DNA from: Fragilaria radians
Taxonomy: Eukaryota; Bacillariophyta; Fragilariophyceae; Fragilariales; Fragilariaceae
NCBI GenBank assembly: GCA_900642245.1
Contig: CAAAJI010000108.1
Location: 93,704 to 109,084 of the forward strand
Reading direction: 5' to 3'
Length of the DNA: 15,381 nt
Position numbers and translations under genes: made by a program. The notes below the pieces were generated by a model that saw nothing but the letters and a program-made list of their open reading frames with translations, was not told the DNA's origin and did no database searches. Below are positions 8,553 through 15,381 of this stretch, in pieces; position 1 is the stretch's first letter; every line of letters starts with the position of its first letter.

Positions 8553-9569
8553 CAAAAAAATAATGTTGAGCCTTGTGTGTTCCACAAGCAGGAAGGGACC
8601 AAATTTTGTATCCTCTGCATGTATGTGGATGATGGCATAATCACTGGAAGTGAAAGAATGATGTTTGAAGCCATTGAAGGACTTAATCAAGTCTTTAACA
8701 TTAAGGTGGAAAGGTCAATTCAAGACTTTCTGGGATGCAAAATTGGTTCTGATGGTCATTTTTTAAACATTAAACAGACCAGGATTATTAAAAAGTTAGA
8801 AAGTGAGGTTGAGCCCAAAGGAGATTGGAATACTCCTTCTGCACCTGGGTTTTTGTGGTAAGACCAAAAGGGGAGGATAAGTTGATTGGAGAGGGAAGGC
8901 AGAAGTGGTTCAGGTTTATGATTGGGACCCTTCTGTATTTGGTTAAACTCTCCCGCCCCGAAATTGCAAACGCAGTTAGAGAGCTATCCAAAGTGATGGA
9001 TGGAGCAGTTCCAGCGCATGAAAAAGAGTTGAAACGTTTATTGACTTATGTTTTTCAAACAAAAACCAATCAATTAAACATCAATTGAGACTCATCTGAA
9101 GACTGGAAGATTGAGGGTTATAGTGGTTTGGATTTCGCAGGGGATAAGGAAAAGTATAACAGGTTTTGTTATATTTTTATGTGGTTTTCCCATTTCTTGG
9201 AAATCTAAGGCCCAGCCTTGTCTGACGTTATCAAGCACAGAGGCAGAGTATGTTGCCCTGAACGAAACTGTGAGAGAAATGAAGTTTATTGTGCAGCTTC
9301 TTGAATTGATTGGAATCCCAATCAAGAAGCCAACAATTGTGCCTGTGGATAATGTCGGATGTATTTTCTTGGCGAAAAATAAAACATCCGGGGAACGAAC
9401 TAAGCACATTGACATGCAGTACCATTTCATCCATGAACAGGTTGAAAATGGTCTTGTGGAGATCGAATTTGTGCGTTCTGAGGACAATGTGGCCGATATT
9501 TTTATGAAAATTCTCGGTGGTGAAAAGTTTAATTTTCATTGTCAAAAGCTTTTTAATGGCTTAATTTGA
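8553..9569 (+). pseudogene. Element 3 reverse transcriptase (C-terminal part) and RNase H, frameshifted
   Basis: It begins inside RT with VEPCVFHKQEGTKFCILC and the active-site box YVDD at 8622-8633, then DGIITGSERM and DFLGCKIGSDGHF. A frameshift near 8850 leads to RFMIGTLLYLVKLSRPEIAN, the RT thumb/connection of copia elements. After a TGA at 9086-9088 comes RNase H: GLDFAGDKEK, a frameshift near 9150, SITGFVIFLCGFPISWKSKA, SSTEAEYVALNE, VDNVGCIFLAKN and ERTKHIDMQYHFIHE. The last frame ends at 9569. Catalytic Asp and Glu residues of RNase H are present. The join to gag at about 8545-8560 is an internal deletion of protease, integrase and the RT fingers. Confidence 0.9.
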
Positions 9570-9603
9570 GGGTATGCGAGGGTCTTGGTGATGTAAAATG
9601 ATC

Positions 9604-9613
9604 AAAGGAAGGG
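9604..9613 (+). promoter_or_regulatory. Polypurine tract of copia element 3
   Basis: AAAGGAAGGG lies directly before the TG that I take as the start of the 3' LTR. This is the expected place and composition for the plus-strand primer of an LTR retrotransposon, and it supports TGATAAAAATGG rather than TGTTTGATCC as the LTR start. Confidence 0.7.
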
Positions 9614-10147
9614 TGATAAAAATGGTAACTTTTATGTTTGATCCATTTTATGAATATATTGAAATCCAAACAACAAATTATTGACTTTTAAGTCTTTATA
9701 TTTGAGATTTCGGTAGTTTAAGGAATGAGGGATTTAGAGGATGAATCGCATGTTACAAGAAAAATTATGAAAAGAAAACAAAAATAAATGTTTTAATTGA
9801 GTGGCTCTAAATCCAGGTTGCTGAGATTCCAATTAGAGAAAAATTGGTGAAGCAATCAAATGTGGGATCGTTTGAGGAAAATTTCATCATGTGAGATGGA
9901 AATTTTCAGATGAAAATTCTATAGCAGTAGTTAAGAATTAGAATTACAATCTCTTGAATTTTAAATCCTTTTCTTAGATTCGTTGTTAGAAGCTTCTTTC
10001 AAGCTTCCTGAGTGCTACCAAACTAGAGTTTTTCAACTCTTCTCTTAATTTCAAGGAAACTGCGGTAAAGTCCCTTGCTGCGACCCATTTTCTGTCTAAA
10101 TCTGAGTGAAATCGACCAATTTAGATCGACTTTATATTTTTTTAACA
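9614..10147 (+). repeat. 3' LTR of copia element 3 (about 534 bp)
   Basis: It starts TGATAAAAATGG after the polypurine tract and ends TTTTTTTAACA. It contains the 468-bp block identical to the 5' LTR (9631-10098) and then about 30 bp (10099 to about 10127) not found in the 5' copy. Confidence 0.8.
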
Positions 10148-10152
10148 CGTGT
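10148..10152. repeat. Target-site duplication of copia element 3, right copy (CGTGT)
   Basis: Pairs with TGTGT at 7261-7265 with one C/T difference. Confidence 0.6.
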
Positions 10153-10493
10153 TTCGTACGAACAAAGTAATTCCTGAAATTCTATTCCTAGGAATTTGTT
10201 TCTTTATCTGTTATACAGCGTAACGGTCGCGTACTATGACGGAAGCATATTTGGTCTAATATTTTAGCCGTTTCCAAGGCTGTCTTGACGTAGTGACCTA
10301 CCTCAGTCTTCATGTCTATTTTGCTCTGGGCAGGCCGTTGAACTGCAATAATTAAGCGGAAAAGCGGACAAATCTTTGTTCCAAACTTGCTTTCCTGGTA
10401 CTTCAGAAAGATATTTTCACAATTACTGAGGGGATTACCACAAAGTAAATATGAAATGGCTGGAAACTGTTCATTTAATTTTCTTTGCGTCAA
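10148..10493 (-). pseudogene. Ty3/gypsy-like integrase relic, N-terminal half
   Basis: The minus strand reads TALETAKILDQICFRHSTRPLRCITDKETN (about 10200-10290) and, after a frameshift near 10195, FLGIEFQELLCSYE (about 10154-10195). In gypsy-type integrases this is the stretch around the second catalytic Asp: TA-x-ETAKI-x-D, RPLRC, then the Asp of the D-K/N-G-x-EF segment (ITD here), followed by FQELL-x-SY. Crossing element 3 leads directly to KHIPTTIKNPQAN at 7265, also with a one-base shift. The part before residue TALET (about 10300-10493) is open but I cannot match it with confidence. It is a decayed fragment. Confidence 0.72.
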
Positions 10494-11243
10494 CTATATT
10501 TGTCAAGCATTACCCTAAATTTACAACATCCTTTGACAGTATGTCCAGTCTGCGGCGTGTAGGACTTTTCATACGTAGCTGATGACGCCATTGTAGGATT
10601 TCTATGAAGCTTTAATTTATCCATTTCAGCTTTGGGTTTCACCTGTGTCAGGCTCAGGATAACGTGGAATCAGAGCTTGCCAATGGGACTTCAAAGCCTC
10701 TGTGGAATAAACTTAGGTAACATTTTTAATTATAATGTTTATTAATTTAGTATGCTAGATTAGTTATATGGCTAGTGAATTCACTATACAGTATGGAAGC
10801 ATTGAGTTAACGGAAAAGGTGAAATTATGAGACACATGTTTTGCTTGACTAGTCTAATCTTGGTTCTTGATCAACCTCTGCTGCAACTAATTCAGTAGTC
10901 ACAGTTATCATCCTGGGTTATTGCAAGGACCATTATGATCCGTCGTTTGACTGCCATATGTGACGGAGTCAATATTTGTTGCCTTCACCCCGCATCATCA
11001 TACTCCAATTAGGGAAGCGACTGTCCTAAGGTAGAAGTTCATACCGTACGGACAACTCATTTAGGTATTTAGTTCATTCTTCACAGATCTGACTCAGATC
11101 TTCCTCTCTACCTTTTAGTCACTGAGCTTGACTCAGTTTTAACGCAAATAACTTTAGTAATTGTCTTAGAAGGAAAAATAGTCTACATTTTTTAATCTTC
11201 AGCCATAGCGCCGTGAGGCAAACTGTGCTCACTTCAATTGCTA

Positions 11244-11311
11244 GTTGAAATTTATATGATTGATTATCACAAGTACATGTTGAAACTAAATGCATTCAAT
11301 GACAGTGAAAC
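11244..11311. repeat. Imperfect direct repeat, copy 1
   Basis: About 68 bp starting GTTGAAATTTATATGATTG, with the core TTGATTATCACAAGTA close to the one in the second copy 216 bp downstream, and similar later parts (GAAA-x-TAAAT-x-CATTC, then GACA-x-TGAAAC). Roughly four of five bases agree. Origin unknown. Confidence 0.7.
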
Positions 11312-11459
11312 AAGGGACACAGAAAATGAGAGGAATTCCCTTCACTCAAAAAAGGGAACCAGCAGAACGTTGTTACGAGAAACGTACCATAGGGGAAAAG
11401 TGGTTTGGCCATTTGGGAAGTTTGGAAATGACTTCACAACCTCAAACCTTCAACTGTGG

Positions 11460-11527
11460 TTTGAAATTTACAACGTTGATTATCACAAGTAAACATCGAA
11501 AGTAAATACATTCGTTGACATTGAAAC
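11460..11527. repeat. Imperfect direct repeat, copy 2
   Basis: Second copy, starting TTTGAAATTTACAACG. Directly after it, CCGAAAGGG (11527-11535) recurs as CCGAAAGGG at 11544-11552. No coding potential and no terminal motifs to mark it as a named element. Confidence 0.7.
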
Positions 11528-11726
11528 CGAAAGGGATTCATACCCGAAAGGGCGAACATTTCTACCCTTATCAACTAAACAAGATAGGGCACATAGAAAT
11601 CTTCTCGTCGCCGATTCTTGCAAAGATAATTAAAATCTATAAAGTTACTAGTGATGATAAGCATGGATATAAAGACTAAACTTTCAAACAGATCAAGTGG
11701 ATATTGGCAATAAGTAGTGTCATAAA

Positions 11727-13992
11727 TTAGACGTGATTTACATGAACACCTTGAGAATGATGCCCTTTCGTCTTCGGCATCAAAAGACCTGGTGAAAAGG
11801 CGTATCCCGTACGTGTGTACTTGCTTTCCCACGAGAATTCCTCATTCATGTACCAAACATAATTGTTGCACATCACATCAGAGTCGGCACAACAATGACA
11901 ACACTTACAAACTATCTCATCTTCTACACAATCCGCAACTATAGAAATATTGGAACCGGTACAAAGTCCGGTCAAATTACCCGTTACTCTGTTCTTATCA
12001 AGAAGCAATAACTGAAGATTGGAACCAATGATCTCAGTAGATAACTCTCCGTCAAACTCATTGCGATTCAACAATGCGAAATGAAGGTGAGAATTTGTAA
12101 GCAGAAGAGATGGAATACTACCAGTCATCTTATTGTTGGATATGTCAAAATGTTCCAACAACTGTAGCCTTTCGAACCATTGCGGTGAAAGAGCGCCCAT
12201 GCGATTCGTCGCACGAAGTCCCAACTCTCGGAGATTACTCATTTCTGAAAGAAATTCAGGAATCGGACCAGGTGTCCAAACATTCTCACTCAAGAACAAA
12301 TGAATTAACGGCTTTATTTTTCCTAATGTAGTAGGAATGTCTCCAGATAGATGATTGTCTGTCAAGTCCAGATGACGCAATGATCTCAAATATGCAATAG
12401 TTGTCGGTAATGTACCGGTCAGGGAATTGTTGCTCAACGATAAGTACTCCAAGGGATGTTTGCGGATGTGCACATCATGGATTGTACCCTTGATTTGGTT
12501 ATCACTCAAATCCAAGACTTCCAGGTTCGGGAAAGCAAAAAAGTGATGCGGGAGGCCTTGACCTGTCAAAAGGTTGGATGATAAATCAAGATGAACAAGG
12601 CTTGTGGAATCGATCAAAAACTGGTCATCAACAGTATCCTTGAATCTGTTATTTTCTAGATACAAATACTCTAATTCAGGTAGATAGCTGATGGGAGCAA
12701 GTGACGATTCGAAATTATTATGCTCCAAGGCCAATGTTTTAAGCTTTTCCATCTGGCTCATGCTTGATGGCAGAGTACCTGTCATTTGATTAAAGGACAG
12801 ACCTAGTTCCCTCAAGTTCTGAAAGGAAGTACAGATTGACGCGGGTATAGATCCAGTCAATTCGTTATTTCTCAAATCAAAAAATTGCATATGGCTTAGC
12901 TTCGTAAGCTGTGAGGGAATGGAACCTTGAATGGAGTTATGGCTGAAGTCTATTAGATGAAGTGATGTGAGGAATTTCATCTCTTGCGGAAGCACTCCAT
13001 TCAATTGATTCTTAGCTGTTTGAATCATGTAGAAACGATCAGGTGAGTTCCAAAAGCAATAATCATTCTATGGAAATTAAGGGGGACGCTTACGTACGCA
13101 TAATTAAAGCTGTAACTTCATTCCTGACGTTACATGTCACACCAATTTTCATCGCTTTGTCGTTATACATCGGAATTTCATAATTCCATGCACAAGCATG
13201 AGTCGGCTGAAGAAAATACGATGAATCACTCCATTGGTCGCCATTTGTAGTATAGAATAAGACTGCCAAGGCATATCGCTGGATGAAATCAAAGTATCCG
13301 TCAACCTTTGAGGATTCTGGAATGGAATATGCAAATGCATCAACATCTGCCATCCAACTAATCGCTTGATATTGTGCCTTTGTAGCATCTTGAAAGTTTT
13401 GATCATCGACGTTAGTTAAGTTGCGCAGAAAGGTAGCGATTGAATCGAAAGTTCGATTGTTGTCAGCGGAGGGAGATGGGTTAGAAGTAGTGGTCGATTT
13501 ATCCTCTGGATTCAAGGACTTGGGTTCTTGCGCGTTGTGAGCTACAAACGTCACTGCTGTCACAACCAAACCAAACAGGAGAGCTAATATGCCTATTAGG
13601 AATTTGAGTCGTTGTCGTTGCGTTTCAAGGTTTGCTTGTTCAATCGTATACTCATCTAGAAATTCGTCTTGTTTACTGTTCGATAAATCAATTCGCTCTC
13701 CTATATTGGGAAGGAAATTTCTTCGAGGCCTTTGATTTTGATGATTGTTTAAATAATTTTCTACGTCAGCTCTATATTTTTCATCGGAAACGGTCGATGT
13801 ATCTGATAGAGTGGTTTCTTTAAAATTAATATCTTTCATGCTTCGAAATGATGTAGCATGCTCAATTAGATTCAATAATCGCGAATCATTTCCATAGACA
13901 TCAATATCTTTGGTTCGACGGGATGGTCTGGTTGGAATGGTATCACCTCCATCACTTGAGTTGGATGATGGAGGAGCATTGCCTTGGAACAT
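11727..13992 (-). CDS. Membrane-anchored leucine-rich-repeat protein (two exons, 727 aa)
   Basis: Exons at 13992-13098 and 13015-11727 on the minus strand. The first ATG of the frame opens MFQGNAPPSSN, also the start of the broken paralog at 4904, which supports it. Residues 1-130 are charged, with GGDTIPTRPSRR near 15-26. One hydrophobic segment follows at about 131-152 (FLIGILALLFGLVVTAVTFV), then a Ser/Thr/Asn-rich stretch and an LRR N-terminal cap with WSDSSYFLQPTHACAWN and GVTCN. About 14-15 plant-type repeats (L-x-x-N-x-L-x-G-x-IP) fill residues 292-650. A Cys-rich cap (VCKCCHCC, MCNN) lies at about 661-682, then a 45-residue tail. There is no signal peptide or kinase. The layout suggests an inside N-terminus and an outside LRR domain, as in diatom LRR receptor-like proteins. 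Ligand unknown. The very C-terminus could be altered by an unseen intron. Confidence 0.88.
13016..13097 (-). other. 82-bp spliceosomal intron of the LRR gene
   Basis: Donor GTACGT begins at 13097 and acceptor AACAG ends at 13016. Joining gives ATG-CCT-AAG and the protein VTALIMPKNQLNGVLP, a perfect LRR unit across the junction, so the splice is well supported. A second donor, GTAAGC, starts 4 bases further on at 13093 and looks closer to the usual consensus, but it would give a stop codon directly after the join. Without splicing, translation also stops (CGT-ACG-TAA). Confidence 0.85.
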
Positions 13993-14440
13993 CGTCCCTT
14001 CCTTTATCTTTGATTTGTGTCGGACATAAAATGAAAAAATTCCTGAAGTATGGTTCTCAGTAGAATTTACGTCTATTAATCGCGTTCATGTAATTCATAC
14101 TTGAATTGGGGAGTTGTCCCATGGGAATGTACAGTAGGAAGGTTTAGGGTTAGAGGTTAATTTATTTAGTAACTAAGCTCAAATGACTCAAAGTTGTGAT
14201 ACTTAAATCTCGGTACAAGGAAGCGTCATTTAGGGTTATTTGCAGCGTGTCTGTTCTGCACTAGGTAGCCAACACTTCAACAGCTGTTATCACATATATA
14301 TTTGCGATCTCAACATATATACTTTCCTATTTGAATAATTTTTTATGTGTGCAACAAGTCATTCCTCGTGTCCCAGGTCACAGTCAAATTTTCTACGCGA
14401 TCCTCTCATCAGTAAATCCCTCGCGTAGATCTACTGTGCT
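13993..14440 (-). other. Upstream region of the LRR gene
   Basis: Roughly 450 bp between the LRR start codon and the right-hand copia relic, with no reading frame of note. Close to the ATG it weakly resembles the flank of the broken paralog (CATCGTCCCTTCC; ATGAAAAAATTCCTGAAGTAT against ATGAAAAGTATTTCC). I see no certain TATA box. A 9-bp inverted repeat lies near its far end. Confidence 0.4.
14392..14429. repeat. 9-bp perfect inverted repeat (TCTACGCGA / TCGCGTAGA)
   Basis: Arms at 14392-14400 and 14421-14429 with a 20-base spacer. CG-rich arms stand out in AT-rich surroundings. The second arm runs into the palindrome GTAGATCTAC (14425-14434). It lies about 400 bp upstream of the LRR start codon. 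Function unknown. Confidence 0.5.
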
Positions 14441-14690
14441 ACGTTGAAATTTTATCAACTTTGATGCCATTAATAGTTCTTTCCAAAATGCAATTGCTGC
14501 TTGTTTAGCCCATAGATTGAATGCTTTCATTTCAAAACAATGTTATCTCCATAATATTTTTGAAACCCTTCTGGCATGTGCATATACAATTCTTTGTCTA
14601 ATTGTTAACAAATGGGTTTTAATTGTTGACACTGCATCGAATTTTTTACTCAAAATCTTGAAGGTTGCCTGATTTCCCTCCCATACCTTG
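14441..14690 (-). pseudogene. Copia relic 4: start of reverse transcriptase
   Basis: Minus-strand pieces read GREIRQPSRF (about 14660-14690), then ELYMHMPEGFQKYYGDN (about 14550-14605) and, after a frame change, KAFNLWAKQAAIAFWKELL (about 14474-14530). These correspond to the copia RT segment with YM-x-x-PEGF and KALYGLKQAA-x-AFW. Homology fades at about 14440, before the active-site box. No LTR is seen on this side, so the relic is truncated. Confidence 0.75.
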
Positions 14691-15381
14691 GTGTTTTCTT
14701 ATCTATCACTTCTTTCCAGCTAGTTTTGTCTTCCTCATCATCACTTTCAATATTTTCAGCTCTTGCTTGTGAACTTACCTTTTCTTGCTGAATAATGGTG
14801 GTTTCATTGTTGTCACTGCTTTCGGTTGTTTAAAACTCTTCCTCTGCGGTCATTGAAGGTGCAATTTTAGACATTCCCTGCACAGTCATTTTTAATTTTT
14901 CCTGTGTAGTCATTAAAGGTAAAATCTTTAAATTTCTGCAGTTTTCTGAACTTTCAAGAACATTTGTTCCGGCCATTTTACATAACATAATTTATGACCT
15001 CTACTTTGATGATGGATTCTACATGCGGAATGAGTTTCCAGCATGATTTTTTGCATACCCTGCAAACATGCATAATTACCCACGATCATAAATCTTGGGA
15101 CTTGTTGCAGTTTGGACTTTCACTATCCCAGCTTATCCCCATTTATGTAAATACTTAACAAAATTAGGAACTTCAACTCCCGAATGTTCATATCTGGTTT
15201 TGTGGATGCCATCAAGTTTAATTGTAGCCAATCCATCGAGTAGTGTGGCTGTCTTAAATGCTTTCCTACATAGTACTACTTGCCTTAAGGCGTATGGAAC
15301 ATTTGCTGCACTGAATAATAAATAGCAGGTTCTGCTAAATGGTTTCTTTGCGGTGTTCCTCAGCCCGTATATTCTGACGTA
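14691..15381 (-). pseudogene. Copia relic 4: integrase C-terminal region and linker (continues off the right edge)
   Basis: From the window edge inward on the minus strand: NVPYALRQVVL and KAFKTATLLDGLATIKLDG (about 15190-15275), then TRYEHSGVEVPNFVKYLHKWG, a TAA, VKVQTATSPKIYDRG, another TAA, CMFAGYAKNHAGNSFRM, then a TAG and NP (about 15010-15060). In copia integrases this is the part after the DDE core: TLLDG, YE-x-x-x-G, the RG-x-x-CMFVGYA-x-NH-x-G-x-YRMWNP block. A Ser/Glu/Asp-rich linker follows (SSDNNETTIIQQEK, IESDDEEDKTSWKEV) with one more stop. Three stops within 60 codons show decay. Confidence 0.8.

Larger units (their letters stand above)
7266..10147 (+). mobile_element. Ty1/copia element 3, plus strand, nested in a gypsy integrase relic
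   Basis: A 2.9-kb element with roughly 500-bp LTRs, gag with zinc knuckle, and the C-terminal part of RT plus RNase H. Protease, integrase and the first part of RT are absent: the sequence goes from the end of gag to about 20 codons before YVDD. It belongs to another copia lineage than elements 1 and 2, since RT has classical YVDDGIITGS and RNase H has STEAEYVALNE. The flanks are two halves of one integrase relic in the opposite orientation. Frameshifts in gag and pol make this copy non-coding. Confidence 0.9.
10494..11726. other. Intergenic stretch without recognisable gene
   Basis: About 1.2 kb between the gypsy relic and the end of the LRR gene. Reading frames are short in all six frames. 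The only structure I can support is the imperfect direct repeat at 11244-11311 and 11460-11527. It should include the 3' untranslated region and polyadenylation site of the minus-strand LRR gene near 11600-11726, but I see no clear signal. Confidence 0.5.

Noticed and set aside
7286..10098. LTR of element 3 taken as TGTTTGATCC... to ...GTCTA, i.e. just the identical block
   Set aside because: That choice gives no CA end, no target duplication and no polypurine tract at the 3' LTR. Moving the ends outward to TG (7266, 9614) and AACA gives all three, although the LTR ends then differ between copies.
10960..11060. Possible plus-strand gypsy integrase zinc-binding segment (LHP...HHTPIREATVLR)
   Set aside because: The resemblance to the HPG-x-x-RTEATI-x-x-x-F pattern is short, shifted in frame and not followed by the Cys pair; not enough to call.
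11238..11505. Two overlapping plus-strand frames of 71-84 codons
   Set aside because: They include the imperfect direct repeat, show no family similarity I recognise and have no supporting context; likely noncoding.
13094..13094. Splice donor GTAAGC for the LRR gene
   Set aside because: It yields a stop directly after joining to the acceptor at 13016; the GTACGT donor keeps frame and completes an LRR unit.
14140..14160. Telomere-like GGTTTAGGGTTAGAGG
   Set aside because: One and a half units only; no array.
15095..15325. Plus-strand open frame of 76 codons at the right edge
   Set aside because: The opposite strand carries copia integrase motifs (TLLDGLATIKLDG, YEHSG) over the same bases.

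Overview
The window looks like nuclear DNA of a diatom, probably a pennate one. It is AT-rich and gene-poor. It carries one spliced gene for a diatom-style membrane-anchored leucine-rich-repeat (LRR) protein with a Cys-rich C-terminal cap, and several retroelements of the types common in diatoms: Ty1/copia elements with WHVDD-type reverse transcriptase, an LWDHC gag motif and a GAG-pre-integrase region, plus a Ty3/gypsy-like integrase relic. The organism call is an inference from protein style. No rRNA, tRNA or bacterial-type feature is visible.

Layout. (1) 1-156 and 4852-4904 (minus) are two pieces of the start of a second LRR-protein gene, paralogous to the intact one at 11727-13992. Copia element 1 (157-4851, minus, 5-bp target duplication GTATC) is inserted at about its 18th codon. 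(2) 4905-5052 is the upstream flank of that broken gene. (3) 5058-7001 is copia element 2 (plus, target duplication ATTTC), reduced to two LTRs around a decayed reverse transcriptase/RNase H. (4) 7061-7265 and 10148-10493 (minus) are two halves of a gypsy-like integrase relic, split by copia element 3 (7266-10147, plus). Element 3 has long LTRs sharing a 468-bp segment with no difference. (5) 10494-11726 is noncoding, with one imperfect direct repeat. (6) 11727-13992 (minus) is the intact LRR gene, two exons and an 82-bp intron, 727 residues. (7) 13993-14440 is its upstream region. (8) 14441-15381 (minus) is a further decayed copia relic (integrase tail, linker, start of reverse transcriptase) that runs off the right edge.

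How it fits together. The only gene that looks functional is the LRR protein: about 130 cytoplasmic residues, one membrane span, and an outer LRR domain. Its neighbouring paralog has been destroyed by a retrotransposon, and the clean target duplication lets the pre-insertion reading frame be inferred. All three LTR-bounded copia elements lack the integrase core, so as they stand they could only have moved with help from other copies or before the deletions. The most unusual details are a 16-17 nt perfect complementarity between the primer-binding position of element 1 and its own LTR, and the identical LTR core of element 3 flanked by diverged LTR ends.
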